Below, piece by piece: positions 1 through 6,051 of a DNA stretch of 6,051 bases (within the stretch, counting starts at the first letter, position 1; every line of letters begins with the position of its first letter). Under the pieces are notes generated by a model that saw nothing but the letters and a program-made list of their open reading frames with translations, was not told where the DNA came from and did not search any database. The DNA is from Candidatus Omnitrophota bacterium (GTDB lineage Bacteria > Omnitrophota > Gorgyraeia > Gygaellales > Profunditerraquicolaceae). The DNA lies in the NCBI GenBank assembly GCA_028715095.1, contig JAQUSM010000069.1, positions 1 through 6,051 of the forward strand. Reading direction: 5' to 3'. Both the position numbers and the translations under genes were made by a program.

Positions 1-1
1 G

Positions 2-1192
2 GTAATGGGTCCGGGCATTATCACTGCAAATGTGGATAATGACGCCGGAGGCATTACCACTTACTCGGTTGCCGGAGCGCATTTCGGTTATGCCCTAATA
101 TGGTCATTTATTCCGATTATCATCGCCCTGGTGATCATCCAGGAGATGTGCAGCCGCATGGCAGTAGTCACCGGAAAAGGTTTGGCGGATTTAATCCGCG
201 AGGAATTCGGAGTCAGGGTAACCTTTTATGCCATGGTAGTTTTGGTTTTTTCCAACATATTTAACACTATTTCAGAGTTCGCCGGCATCGCCGCCAGCGC
301 CGAACTTTTCGGAATCAGCAAATACTTATTAGTACCCGTATGCGCGTTATTTGTCTGGTGGCTGATTGTAAAAGGGACATATAAATCGGTAGAAAAGGTA
401 TTTTTGGTAGCTTGTTTATTTTACGTTTGCTACATAGTTTCGGGATTCTTATCTAAACCCGACTGGAAAACAGTCGCCTCAAGCTCAATCTCACCGAGCT
501 TTCATTTTGACCAGGCTTATATTTTTATGCTTATCGGCGTTGTAGGAACCACGATCGCGCCCTGGATGCAATTTTATCAGCAATCTTCGGTGGTTGAGAA
601 AGGCATCCGGCTTGAAAATTACAAATACAGCCGTCTGGATGTAATCATCGGAGCCTTCGTAGTCAATATTATCGCCGTCTTTATTGTTATCGTGTGCGCC
701 AACACGCTTTTTACCCATGGCATAAGGTTTGAGACGGCTAAAGATGCGGCTCTGGCCTTAAAACCGCTTGCCGGACAATACTGTTTTTATCTTTTTGCTT
801 TCGGGCTTTTGAACGCCTCGGTTTTCTCCGCCTGCATATTACCGCTGTCAACGGCCTATTCAGTATGCGAAGGCATGGGTTGGGAAATAGGGGTAAACCG
901 CACCTTCAAAGAAGCGCCGCAATTTTACAGCTTATACACTGCCATCATTGCCGTCGGAGCGGCAATTATATTAATCCCAGGAGTAAAACTTGTGCCGATT
1001 ATGCTTGTTTCCCAGGCCACAAACGGGATATTGCTTCCTTTCGTATTAATATTTATGCTCCTGCTGGTAAACAATAAAAGGCTGATGGGCAAATACACTA
1101 ATTCCAAATTCTATAATTTCTGTACGATATTGATAATCTTTGTAATGATTATTCTTTCGCTGATTTTATTCTTTACCGCATTTATACGATAG
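2..1192 (+). CDS. NRAMP/SLC11-family divalent metal transporter, possibly Mg2+-type (5'-truncated by window edge)
   Basis: Integral inner-membrane protein that would import a divalent metal. The frame is open to the left edge, so the true start lies upstream; the ATG at 5 falls inside the first helix, and roughly 10-20 residues are probably missing. Numbering from that ATG, 395 residues remain with about eleven hydrophobic segments, near 3-22, 30-50, 73-98, 107-124, 132-150, 171-195, 211-236, 260-290, 307-326, 329-356 and 370-394. Family hallmarks are GPG at 2-4, AGAHFGY at 23-29, VTGKGLADLIRE at 55-66 and SEFAG at 90-94. The metal site is atypical. The canonical helix-1 DPGN reads DAGG (Asp13 kept, Asn replaced by Gly16), and the helix-6 MPH reads APW (185-187), so the metal-ligating Met and the His are absent. 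The helix-3 Asp of the usual proton route aligns with Thr88. Loss of the soft Met ligand is known from NRAMP-related magnesium transporters of Clostridium and Eggerthella, so Mg2+ is plausible; Mn2+/Fe2+ remains possible. Family assignment is firm, substrate uncertain. Any promoter or riboswitch lies outside the window. Confidence 0.9.
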   Translation, partial: VMGPGIITANVDNDAGGITTYSVAGAHFGYALIWSFIPIIIALVIIQEMCSRMAVVTGKGLADLIREEFGVRVTFYAMVVLVFSNIFNTISEFAGIAASAELFGISKYLLVPVCALFVWWLIVKGTYKSVEKVFLVACLFYVCYIVSGFLSKPDWKTVASSSISPSFHFDQAYIFMLIGVVGTTIAPWMQFYQQSSVVEKGIRLENYKYSRLDVIIGAFVVNIIAVFIVIVCANTLFTHGIRFETAKDAALALKPLAGQYCFYLFAFGLLNASVFSACILPLSTAYSVCEGMGWEIGVNRTFKEAPQFYSLYTAIIAVGAAIILIPGVKLVPIMLVSQATNGILLPFVLIFMLLLVNNKRLMGKYTNSKFYNFCTILIIFVMIILSLILFFTAFIR

Positions 1193-1201
1193 ACAATAAC
1201 A

Positions 1202-2026
1202 ATGGATATAAATGAAATAAAAAACTTAAAAGGCAGGCGCAAGATTACCATGCTGACCGCCTATGATTACCCTATAGCCGAATTAGTTGACCGGGCAGGC
1301 ATAGATATGATCCTGGTGGGGGATTCACTGGCTAACGTGGTCCTGGGCCTTGATTCAACTACTAAAGTCGGGATGCCGGAGATGCTGCATCATGCTAAAG
1401 CTGTCAGGAGGGCGGTTAAAAATGCCCTGCTTATCGCAGATATGCCTTATGAATCGTATCAGCTTAACCCTGAAGATTCGGTTAAAAACGCGAAAAGGTT
1501 TATTAATGAAGCAGGCGCCCAAGCAGTAAAATTGGAATGGTTTGAACGCTGTTTAGAGGTAACCGAAAAAATTACCAGCGAAGGGATACCTGTAATGGGG
1601 CATATCGGCCTGACGCCGCAGACCGTAGATAAAATCGGTGGCTTCAAGGTCCAGGGAAAAGACGCCGCAGCTGCCCAACGCCTGATCGAACAGGCAATAG
1701 AATTAGAAAAAAAAGGGTGTTTTGCCATAGTCCTGGAATGCGTTCCGGATAAAATTTCCGGGCTGATCAGCAGTAAAATAAGAATCCCCACCATAGGCAT
1801 TGGGGCGGGGGTTCATTGTGACGGCCAGGTCCTGGTTATCCATGATATGCTTGGGTTATTTAGCCGTTATACCCCGAAGTTTGTCAAAAAATACGCCGAT
1901 CTTTCGCCGTTGATTACAAAAGCAGTTGAGGATTTTAGAAACGAGGTAGTACAAGAAAAATTTCCTTCTGAACAATATTCGTTCAGCATAAAAGAAGAGG
2001 AGTTTAAGAAACTAAATGGCATCTAA
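1202..2026 (+). CDS. panB: 3-methyl-2-oxobutanoate hydroxymethyltransferase (ketopantoate hydroxymethyltransferase)
   Basis: Cytoplasmic enzyme that transfers a hydroxymethyl group from 5,10-methylenetetrahydrofolate to 2-oxoisovalerate, giving ketopantoate: the first committed step of pantothenate and CoA synthesis. The 274 residues are close to the family's usual length (about 260-280) and cover the whole TIM barrel. Visible signatures are ITMLTAYDYP (15-24), VGDSLANVVLG (39-49), ADMPYESY (79-86), VKLEW (109-113), GHIGLTPQ (133-140), IGIGAG (198-203) and HDMLG (214-218). Asp41, Asp80 and Glu112 correspond to the Mg2+ site, and Glu179 in the VLEC segment to the catalytic base (E. coli Asp45, Asp84, Glu114, Glu181). 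The ATG at 1202 is the only reasonable start: reading upstream in frame gives ACA, ATA, ACA and then the TAG of the transporter gene. No Shine-Dalgarno sequence is visible, so translation may depend on coupling to the transporter gene 9 nt upstream. panC and panD are not in the window. The 3' end overlaps the next gene by 11 nt. Confidence 0.97.
   Translation: MDINEIKNLKGRRKITMLTAYDYPIAELVDRAGIDMILVGDSLANVVLGLDSTTKVGMPEMLHHAKAVRRAVKNALLIADMPYESYQLNPEDSVKNAKRFINEAGAQAVKLEWFERCLEVTEKITSEGIPVMGHIGLTPQTVDKIGGFKVQGKDAAAAQRLIEQAIELEKKGCFAIVLECVPDKISGLISSKIRIPTIGIGAGVHCDGQVLVIHDMLGLFSRYTPKFVKKYADLSPLITKAVEDFRNEVVQEKFPSEQYSFSIKEEEFKKLNGI
1997..2002 (+). promoter_or_regulatory. Candidate ribosome binding site (GAGGAG) for the gene at 2016
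   Basis: GAGGAG inside the 3' end of panB matches the anti-Shine-Dalgarno core but ends 13 nt before the ATG at 2016, longer than the usual 5-9 nt. It is the best such motif before any start in this window. An in-frame TAA at 2013-2015 lies directly before that ATG, so the start cannot be moved upstream to suit the motif. Coupling from panB, which terminates 8 nt after this ATG codon, could supplement it. Confidence 0.35.
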
Positions 2027-2732
2027 CCGATTCTTAAAATTTATAAGCAGCCTGATTGTGCTTGGCCTTTGCCTAAGCTTCATCATCAAGTTTGGAGGCC
2101 CGAATATCCTAAGGCAGTATATTTCATACGGGATCGGCGACTGCAAAACCGTTCCCATACTGTGTATGCAGCCGGATGAAAAAGTTTTGGCCCCTGAACT
2201 CAGTAAAGAATACATCGATACACTGATCCCGCAAAGATTCCCAAAAATGTCTATCTCCATACCAAAAGGTTTTAATTTAATACAAGAATTGATTAAAAGG
2301 AGATACTACAAAAGAAGGCGCACAGAGAATGCCCCGGTTATTTACCTTTTACGCCAGGAGCCAAATGCCTTTATAAAGCTCTATCCGGACGTGCAAAAAC
2401 AGGGGGTACACAATAATTATGAATTTATGCGCAGGCTGATGAATGCTAACCTTAACAAGGTAAATAATATTACCGATGCCTTCTTTGCCATTATGAAAAG
2501 TGTCTTCACCCCTGATATAGGCCCTCAAAATATCTGCCGCTTGATTGAATTTAAACTAAACGAAAAGAGGGGATTTATTAATTACACTATGACCAAACCG
2601 AATAATTATTTTGACTGTAATGTGCTTGATGCCAAAGACAATTTTTTTAAGGTGTATATAAAAGATACCGGTAGCCGCCTGGATTTAAATAACGTGTTTG
2701 CTATAATATCAACGTTAAAACCTATAGACTGA
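2016..2732 (+). CDS. Unrecognised protein with N-terminal membrane anchor (238 aa)
   Basis: I do not recognise a family. The start is fixed at 2016 because TAA (2013-2015) precedes it in frame, and it overlaps panB by 11 nt, which suggests co-transcription and coupled translation. Residues 8-25 form one hydrophobic helix preceded by Arg5 and Lys8, as in an uncleaved signal anchor with the C-terminal part outside the cytoplasm. There is no good AXA cleavage site, and the residue before Cys19 is Leu, which does not fit a lipobox. After the helix come Cys43 and Cys50 in a CX7C arrangement, a PQRFPKMSISIPKGF stretch (72-86), a strongly basic patch KRRYYKRRR (94-102), an apparently folded region rich in aromatic and hydrophobic residues (107-160), and a C-terminal half ending in FFKVYIKD and VFAIISTLKP, which read like beta strands. 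Further cysteines are Cys174 and Cys201. No catalytic motif or repeat is apparent. Codon use looks like the neighbours', so there is no sign of transfer. That it is a real gene is supported by length, spacing and composition; function is unknown. Confidence 0.8.
   Translation: MASNRFLKFISSLIVLGLCLSFIIKFGGPNILRQYISYGIGDCKTVPILCMQPDEKVLAPELSKEYIDTLIPQRFPKMSISIPKGFNLIQELIKRRYYKRRRTENAPVIYLLRQEPNAFIKLYPDVQKQGVHNNYEFMRRLMNANLNKVNNITDAFFAIMKSVFTPDIGPQNICRLIEFKLNEKRGFINYTMTKPNNYFDCNVLDAKDNFFKVYIKDTGSRLDLNNVFAIISTLKPID
2699..2707 (+). promoter_or_regulatory. Extended -10 promoter element (TGCTATAAT), probably for glyQS
   Basis: TGC followed directly by a perfect TATAAT (2702-2707) is a consensus extended -10 for the housekeeping sigma factor. 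No good -35 stands 16-18 nt upstream (CTGGAT at 2679-2684 matches only two positions), which extended -10 promoters can tolerate. Transcription would begin near 2714, inside the last codons of the unknown gene, and give a leader of about 79 nt before the ATG at 2793. The element lies within codons for Phe-Ala-Ile-Ile, so a chance match remains possible. Its placement just before the widest gap so far in the cluster supports a function. Confidence 0.4.
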
Positions 2733-2792
2733 CGCGAGGATACTCAAAATCTTCTTGCTCTTTAAGTTATACTGTGCTAAAAATGGATAACT

Positions 2793-4097
2793 ATGACTGA
2801 AAACTTGATGGATAAGGTGGTTTCCCTGTGCAAACGCAGGGGGTTTATTTTTCAAAGCAGCGAAATCTATGGCGGCCTGGCCAATACCTGGGATTACGGC
2901 CCTTACGGGGTAGAACTGAAAAATAACCTGAAGCGCGCCTGGTGGAAATCCAATGTCTATGAGCGTAACGATATCCTTGGCATGGATTCGGCTATACTCA
3001 TGCACCCGATGACCTGGGAGGCAAGCGGCCATGTGCACAATTTCTTTGACTTAAAGAGCGACTGTAAAAACTGCAAACGGCGTTTTAAAAGCGCTGACTT
3101 AAAAGATAAAGCCCATTGCCCGGAATGCTCCGGGGAACTTACCGAATCCCGGCCGTTTAATTTGATGTTTAAAACCCATCAGGGTCCGGTTGAAGATACA
3201 TCAAATATAATTTATATCCGCCCGGAAACAGCCCAGGGGATGTTCGTCAATTTCCTGAATATCCTTGATTCACGCCATCCCAAGCTTCCTTTTGGCCTGG
3301 CGCAAATCGGAAAATCATTCCGCAATGAAATAACTCCGGGTAATTTTACCTTTCGCACCCGCGAGTTTGAGCAAATGGAAATAGAGTATTTCGTAAGGCC
3401 GGCCGATGCGGACAGGGCGCTTAACGAATGGATAGAATACCGCTTCAACTGGTATTTAACCCTGGGGATGAAAAGTGAAAACTTAAGAAAACGCCAGCAT
3501 GGTAAAGACGAACTGGCCCACTACGCCCATGCCTGTATGGACGTGGAATATAACTTCCCTTTCGGATGGAGCGAATTAGAGGGGATCGCAAACCGGGCGG
3601 ATTTTGATTTAAAACAGCATTCCCAATACAGCGGCAAAGAACTGCAATATTTTGATGATGCCACAAAAGAAAAATTTTTTCCATATATCATTGAACCTTC
3701 AGGCGGAGTTGACCGGGCAGTCCTGGCATTTTTAGTTGATGCCTATCATGAAGAAAAAGTCAGGGACGATTTACGCGTGGTCCTGAAAATTCACAAAGAC
3801 CTGGCGCCTACTAAAGTGGCAGTGCTGCCGCTTTTACGCAACAGGCCGGAGATCACGGAACTTGCCAATAAGATATCCCGGGACCTGAAAAAATCTTTTG
3901 TGACGGTTTACGATGACACCGGTTCTATCGGCAAACTTTACCGCAGGCAGGATGAGGTGGGAACGCTTTATTGCGTAACCGTAGATGTGCAGACTTTGGA
4001 AGATAAGCAGGTAACCGTACGCAGCAGGGACACCATGTTACAGGAAAGAATTTCGGTAGACAGATTAAAGGAATATTTAGCTAAACAGCTAAATTAG
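2793..4097 (+). CDS. glyQS: Glycine--tRNA ligase, alpha2 homodimer type
   Basis: Cytoplasmic class II synthetase that charges tRNA-Gly with glycine using ATP. It is the single-chain dimeric form (also called glyS), not the alpha2beta2 form of E. coli. At 434 residues it is slightly shorter than typical bacterial relatives (about 460-500). In order: GGLANTWDYGPYG (27-39); motif 1 region ILMHPMTWEASGH (68-80); a zinc-binding insertion with Cys91, Cys94, Cys109 and Cys112 as CX2C-CX2C; RPETAQG (143-149), which helps form the glycine pocket; motif 2 from FRNE (176-179) to FEQME (192-196); motif 3 EPSGGVDRA (301-309) with Arg308 for ATP; and the anticodon-binding domain from about 338 to the end (APTKVAVLPLL onward, with DDTGSIGKLYRRQDEVGT near 384-401). 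All catalytic motifs are intact. An in-frame TAA at 2778 with no start codon between makes ATG 2793 the earliest start; no Shine-Dalgarno motif precedes it. The ATG at 2808 (Met6) is a less likely alternative. The 60-nt gap upstream and an extended -10 at 2699 suggest its own promoter. I see no T-box leader. Confidence 0.97.
   Translation: MTENLMDKVVSLCKRRGFIFQSSEIYGGLANTWDYGPYGVELKNNLKRAWWKSNVYERNDILGMDSAILMHPMTWEASGHVHNFFDLKSDCKNCKRRFKSADLKDKAHCPECSGELTESRPFNLMFKTHQGPVEDTSNIIYIRPETAQGMFVNFLNILDSRHPKLPFGLAQIGKSFRNEITPGNFTFRTREFEQMEIEYFVRPADADRALNEWIEYRFNWYLTLGMKSENLRKRQHGKDELAHYAHACMDVEYNFPFGWSELEGIANRADFDLKQHSQYSGKELQYFDDATKEKFFPYIIEPSGGVDRAVLAFLVDAYHEEKVRDDLRVVLKIHKDLAPTKVAVLPLLRNRPEITELANKISRDLKKSFVTVYDDTGSIGKLYRRQDEVGTLYCVTVDVQTLEDKQVTVRSRDTMLQERISVDRLKEYLAKQLN
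4075..4094 (+). repeat. Short hairpin at the 3' end of glyQS
   Basis: A perfect 8-bp inverted repeat, ATTTAGCT (4075-4082) and AGCTAAAT (4087-4094), encloses an AAAC loop and abuts the TAG stop at 4095-4097. The stem has only two G-C pairs, so it would be weak in RNA, and the next bases are not T-rich. It codes for the last residues of GlyRS (LAKQLN), so part of the symmetry could be accidental. Confidence 0.4.
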
Positions 4098-4103
4098 AGG
4101 CAC

Positions 4104-4131
4104 TGGCTTTGACTTCATATAGCCAAAGCCA
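4104..4131 (+). repeat. Intergenic hairpin between glyQS and ppdK
   Basis: TGGCTTTG (4104-4111) and CAAAGCCA (4124-4131) form a perfect 8-bp stem with four G-C pairs and a 12-nt loop, 6 nt after the glyQS stop. The downstream bases TCAGCTAAGAAAGG contain no U tract, so it does not qualify as an intrinsic terminator. It could stabilise the 3' end of the glyQS message, mark a processing site, or shape the ppdK leader. Conservation is unknown. Confidence 0.5.
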
Positions 4132-4161
4132 TCAGCTAAGAAAGGTAGGGTTTAAAAAGTA

Positions 4162-6051
4162 ATGGCAAAGAAATACGTTTACAGTTTTGGCGGCGGCAAG
4201 GCAGACGGCAATGAAAGCATGAAGAACCTCTTGGGCGGCAAAGGCGCAAACCTTGCCGAGATGGCCGGAAATAAGAATTTAATGCTCCCGGTACCCCCCG
4301 GTTTCACCTGCACCACAGAGGTCTGCACATATTATTACCAGAATAAAAAGAAATACCCTAAAGAACTAAAAGCCCAGGTGGAAAAAGCCCTGGAAAAAGT
4401 TGAAAAACTGATGGATAGAAAATTCGGGGACACCGAAAATCCGTTATTATTTTCCGTGCGCAGCGGGGCAAGAAAATCCATGCCGGGAATGATGGAGACG
4501 GTTTTAAACGTCGGCCTGACCGAAAAAACTATCCCCGGCTTGATCAAGCAAAGCGGCGGGAACAGCCGTTTTGTTTATGATGCATACCGCAGGCTGATTA
4601 TGATGTATTCCGACGTAGTCATGGAAAAAGCCGCCGGCATCGAACCAAAGGGCGAAGAGGGGATCCGTAAACAGCTGGAAAAAGTAATGGCTGACCTGAA
4701 AAAATCAAAAAATTATACCAGCGATACGGATTTAAATGTCGAGGATTTAAAAAAACTCTGCGCCCAGTTCAAAATTAAAATCAAAGAGGTCCTGGGAAAA
4801 GAATTCCCTGATCAACCCATAGAGCAGTTGTGGGGCGGAATCGGCGCTGTGTTTTCCTCCTGGAACGGCAAACGCGCCATAAGCTACCGCAGGATTGAAA
4901 ATATCCCTGATGCCTGGGGTACCGCGGTGAACGTGCAGACCATGGTCTTTGGAAACATGGGCAATGACTCGGCAACCGGCGTAGCTTTCACGCGTAACCC
5001 GGGAAACGGGGAAAACAACTTCTACGGCGAATACCTGATCAATGCCCAGGGAGAAGACGTAGTTGCCGGTATCCGAACCCCCGCTCCAATCAACGAATAC
5101 TCAACCAGCAGCCATAATAAGGAATTGCTTACTTTAGAAAAAGCAATGCCGAAGATTTACAAAGAACTTTACGCTATCCAGGACCGCCTGGAAAAACACT
5201 ACCATGATATGCAGGATATCGAGTTCACCATTGAAAAAGGCAAGCTCTTTATGCTGCAATGCCGCATAGGCAAACGCAACGGCCCGGCGGCGGTACGCAT
5301 GGCAGTGGATATGGTCAAAGAAAAAATGATTAAAAAAGAGCAGGCTGTAATGCGGGTAACCCCGTCACAGCTTGATGAACTGCTTCATCCGATTATTGAC
5401 CCGAAAACAGAATTAGGTGTCAAGCCTTTTGCTAAAGGTTTGCCTGCCGGCCCGGGAGGGGCTTGCGGACAGATTGTTTTCTCTTCGACCGATGCGGTAG
5501 AATGGGCAAAAACAGGCAAGCAGGTAATCCTGGTGCGCGAGGAAACTAACCCGGAAGATGTTGAAGGTATGCGCGCTGCCCAGGCAATCCTTACTGCCCG
5601 CGGGGGGATGACCTCACACGCGGCATTAGTTGCCCGCGGCTGGGGTAAATGCTGCATTGTTGGATGCAGCGCCATGCATGTGGATATCGAAAAGAAATTA
5701 GTGCATGTAGCGGATAAAACCCTTAAAGAAGGAGACTGGATCACCTTAAACGGCACAAAGGGCAATGTTTACGAAGGCAAGCTGCCAATGATGGATGCCT
5801 CCGAAGAAAACACGATACTTTCGGAATTCCTGAGAATGTGCGATGCTGTAAGAAAATTAGGTATACGCACCAATGCCGATACTCCGGAAGATGCTCAAAA
5901 AGCACGCCAATTCGGAGCCGAAGGGATCGGGCTTTTCCGCACTGAACATATGTTCTACGGCAAAGGTTCCGATCAGCCGCTGTTCCTGCTGCGTAAAATG
6001 ATTGTTTCCAATACCCTCGAGGAAAGGCAAAAAGCACTGGATGAATTGTTC
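4162..6051 (+). CDS. ppdK: Pyruvate, phosphate dikinase (3'-truncated by window edge)
   Basis: Cytoplasmic enzyme interconverting pyruvate + ATP + Pi and phosphoenolpyruvate + AMP + PPi through a phosphohistidine. It can serve gluconeogenesis or PPi-linked glycolysis. The frame is open from ATG 4162 to the last base, giving 630 of the usual 870-910 residues. The N-terminal ATP-grasp part (about 1-370) shows NLLGGKGANLAEM (22-34) with Lys27, SVRSGARKSMPGMM (98-111) with Arg100, WGTAVNVQTMVFGN and TGVAFTRNP, then Asp352, Glu354 and Gln366; these match ATP-site residues Lys22, Arg92, Asp321, Glu323 and Gln335 of the Clostridium symbiosum enzyme. The swivelling domain (about 413-540) carries RGGMTSHAALVARGWGK with catalytic His486. 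The PEP/pyruvate barrel begins near 566 (LGIRTNADTPED, then FRTEHMF with Arg593); its C-terminal part with the catalytic Cys lies outside the window. Thr484, two residues before the His, is the site that PDRP-type regulators phosphorylate in relatives. An in-frame TAA at 4153 fixes the start. The only purine-rich stretch upstream (AAAGG at 4141, GGG at 4148-4150) is poorly spaced. The 64-nt gap from glyQS lacks a clear promoter, so read-through is likely. Confidence 0.97.
   Translation, partial: MAKKYVYSFGGGKADGNESMKNLLGGKGANLAEMAGNKNLMLPVPPGFTCTTEVCTYYYQNKKKYPKELKAQVEKALEKVEKLMDRKFGDTENPLLFSVRSGARKSMPGMMETVLNVGLTEKTIPGLIKQSGGNSRFVYDAYRRLIMMYSDVVMEKAAGIEPKGEEGIRKQLEKVMADLKKSKNYTSDTDLNVEDLKKLCAQFKIKIKEVLGKEFPDQPIEQLWGGIGAVFSSWNGKRAISYRRIENIPDAWGTAVNVQTMVFGNMGNDSATGVAFTRNPGNGENNFYGEYLINAQGEDVVAGIRTPAPINEYSTSSHNKELLTLEKAMPKIYKELYAIQDRLEKHYHDMQDIEFTIEKGKLFMLQCRIGKRNGPAAVRMAVDMVKEKMIKKEQAVMRVTPSQLDELLHPIIDPKTELGVKPFAKGLPAGPGGACGQIVFSSTDAVEWAKTGKQVILVREETNPEDVEGMRAAQAILTARGGMTSHAALVARGWGKCCIVGCSAMHVDIEKKLVHVADKTLKEGDWITLNGTKGNVYEGKLPMMDASEENTILSEFLRMCDAVRKLGIRTNADTPEDAQKARQFGAEGIGLFRTEHMFYGKGSDQPLFLLRKMIVSNTLEERQKALDELF

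Noticed and set aside
2016..2075. Lipoprotein signal at Cys19 of the unknown protein
   Set aside because: The residues before the Cys are Leu-Gly-Leu, whereas a lipobox needs a small residue at -1; the hydrophobic stretch also continues past the Cys.
2755..2773. TTGCTC (2755-2760) and TATACT (2768-2773) as a glyQS promoter
   Set aside because: The two boxes are only 7 nt apart, and nothing resembling a -35 stands at 16-18 nt from TATACT. The extended -10 at 2699-2707 is a better candidate.
2733..2792. T-box or other riboswitch leader for glyQS
   Set aside because: The gap is only 60 nt, far shorter than a T-box, and I see no T-box sequence or strong stem.
2715..3038. Minus-strand open frame across the start of glyQS (107 codons)
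   Set aside because: It is antisense to a strongly conserved synthetase, has no recognisable domain and no separate support. The same applies to the other minus-strand open frames inside the transporter, panB, glyQS and ppdK.
4109..4137. TTGACT (4109-4114) as a -35 box for a ppdK promoter
   Set aside because: At 17-nt spacing the -10 position is TCAGCT (4132-4137), which matches TATAAT only at its ends; 16- and 18-nt spacings are no better. The motif also lies across the hairpin arm.
4104..4161. Intrinsic terminator after glyQS
   Set aside because: The hairpin at 4104-4131 is not followed by a T-rich tract; the next bases are TCAGCTAAGAAAGG.

Overview
The window is gene-dense with moderate GC. 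Four genes and most of a fifth all lie on the + strand, with gaps of 64 nt or less and one 11-nt overlap. The products look like those of a free-living bacterium's core metabolism and translation. I see no phage, transposon, CRISPR or tRNA/rRNA signal. The taxon cannot be fixed from sequence alone. An alpha2-type glycyl-tRNA synthetase, a bacterial pyruvate phosphate dikinase, weak Shine-Dalgarno use and a mid-GC coding style suggest an uncultured Gram-negative lineage. Omnitrophota or a related PVC-type phylum is a low-confidence guess.

Layout: (1) positions 2-1192 hold the nearly complete 3' part of an NRAMP/SLC11-family metal transporter with an altered metal site, which makes magnesium transport a serious alternative to manganese or iron. 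(2) Nine nt later, in the same reading frame, comes panB (1202-2026), the first committed enzyme of pantothenate/CoA synthesis. (3) Overlapping panB by 11 nt is an unrecognised membrane-anchored protein of 238 residues (2016-2732). (4) A perfect extended -10 element near the end of that gene (2699-2707) probably gives the next gene its own promoter. (5) Glycyl-tRNA synthetase follows (2793-4097). (6) Two small hairpins surround its stop codon. (7) ppdK (4162 to the window end) encodes the first 630 residues of pyruvate, phosphate dikinase and runs off the window.

Functionally, the transporter, panB and the unknown gene look like one translationally close cluster. glyQS and ppdK may form a second unit, because no good promoter or U-tract terminator separates them. 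There is no obvious single pathway. panB and ppdK both touch central carbon and CoA metabolism, and PanB, GlyRS and PPDK are all divalent-metal-dependent enzymes, but a functional link to the transporter is only inference. The two items most worth a second look are the non-canonical NRAMP metal site and the unrecognised protein. I found no convincing evidence of a new multi-gene system.
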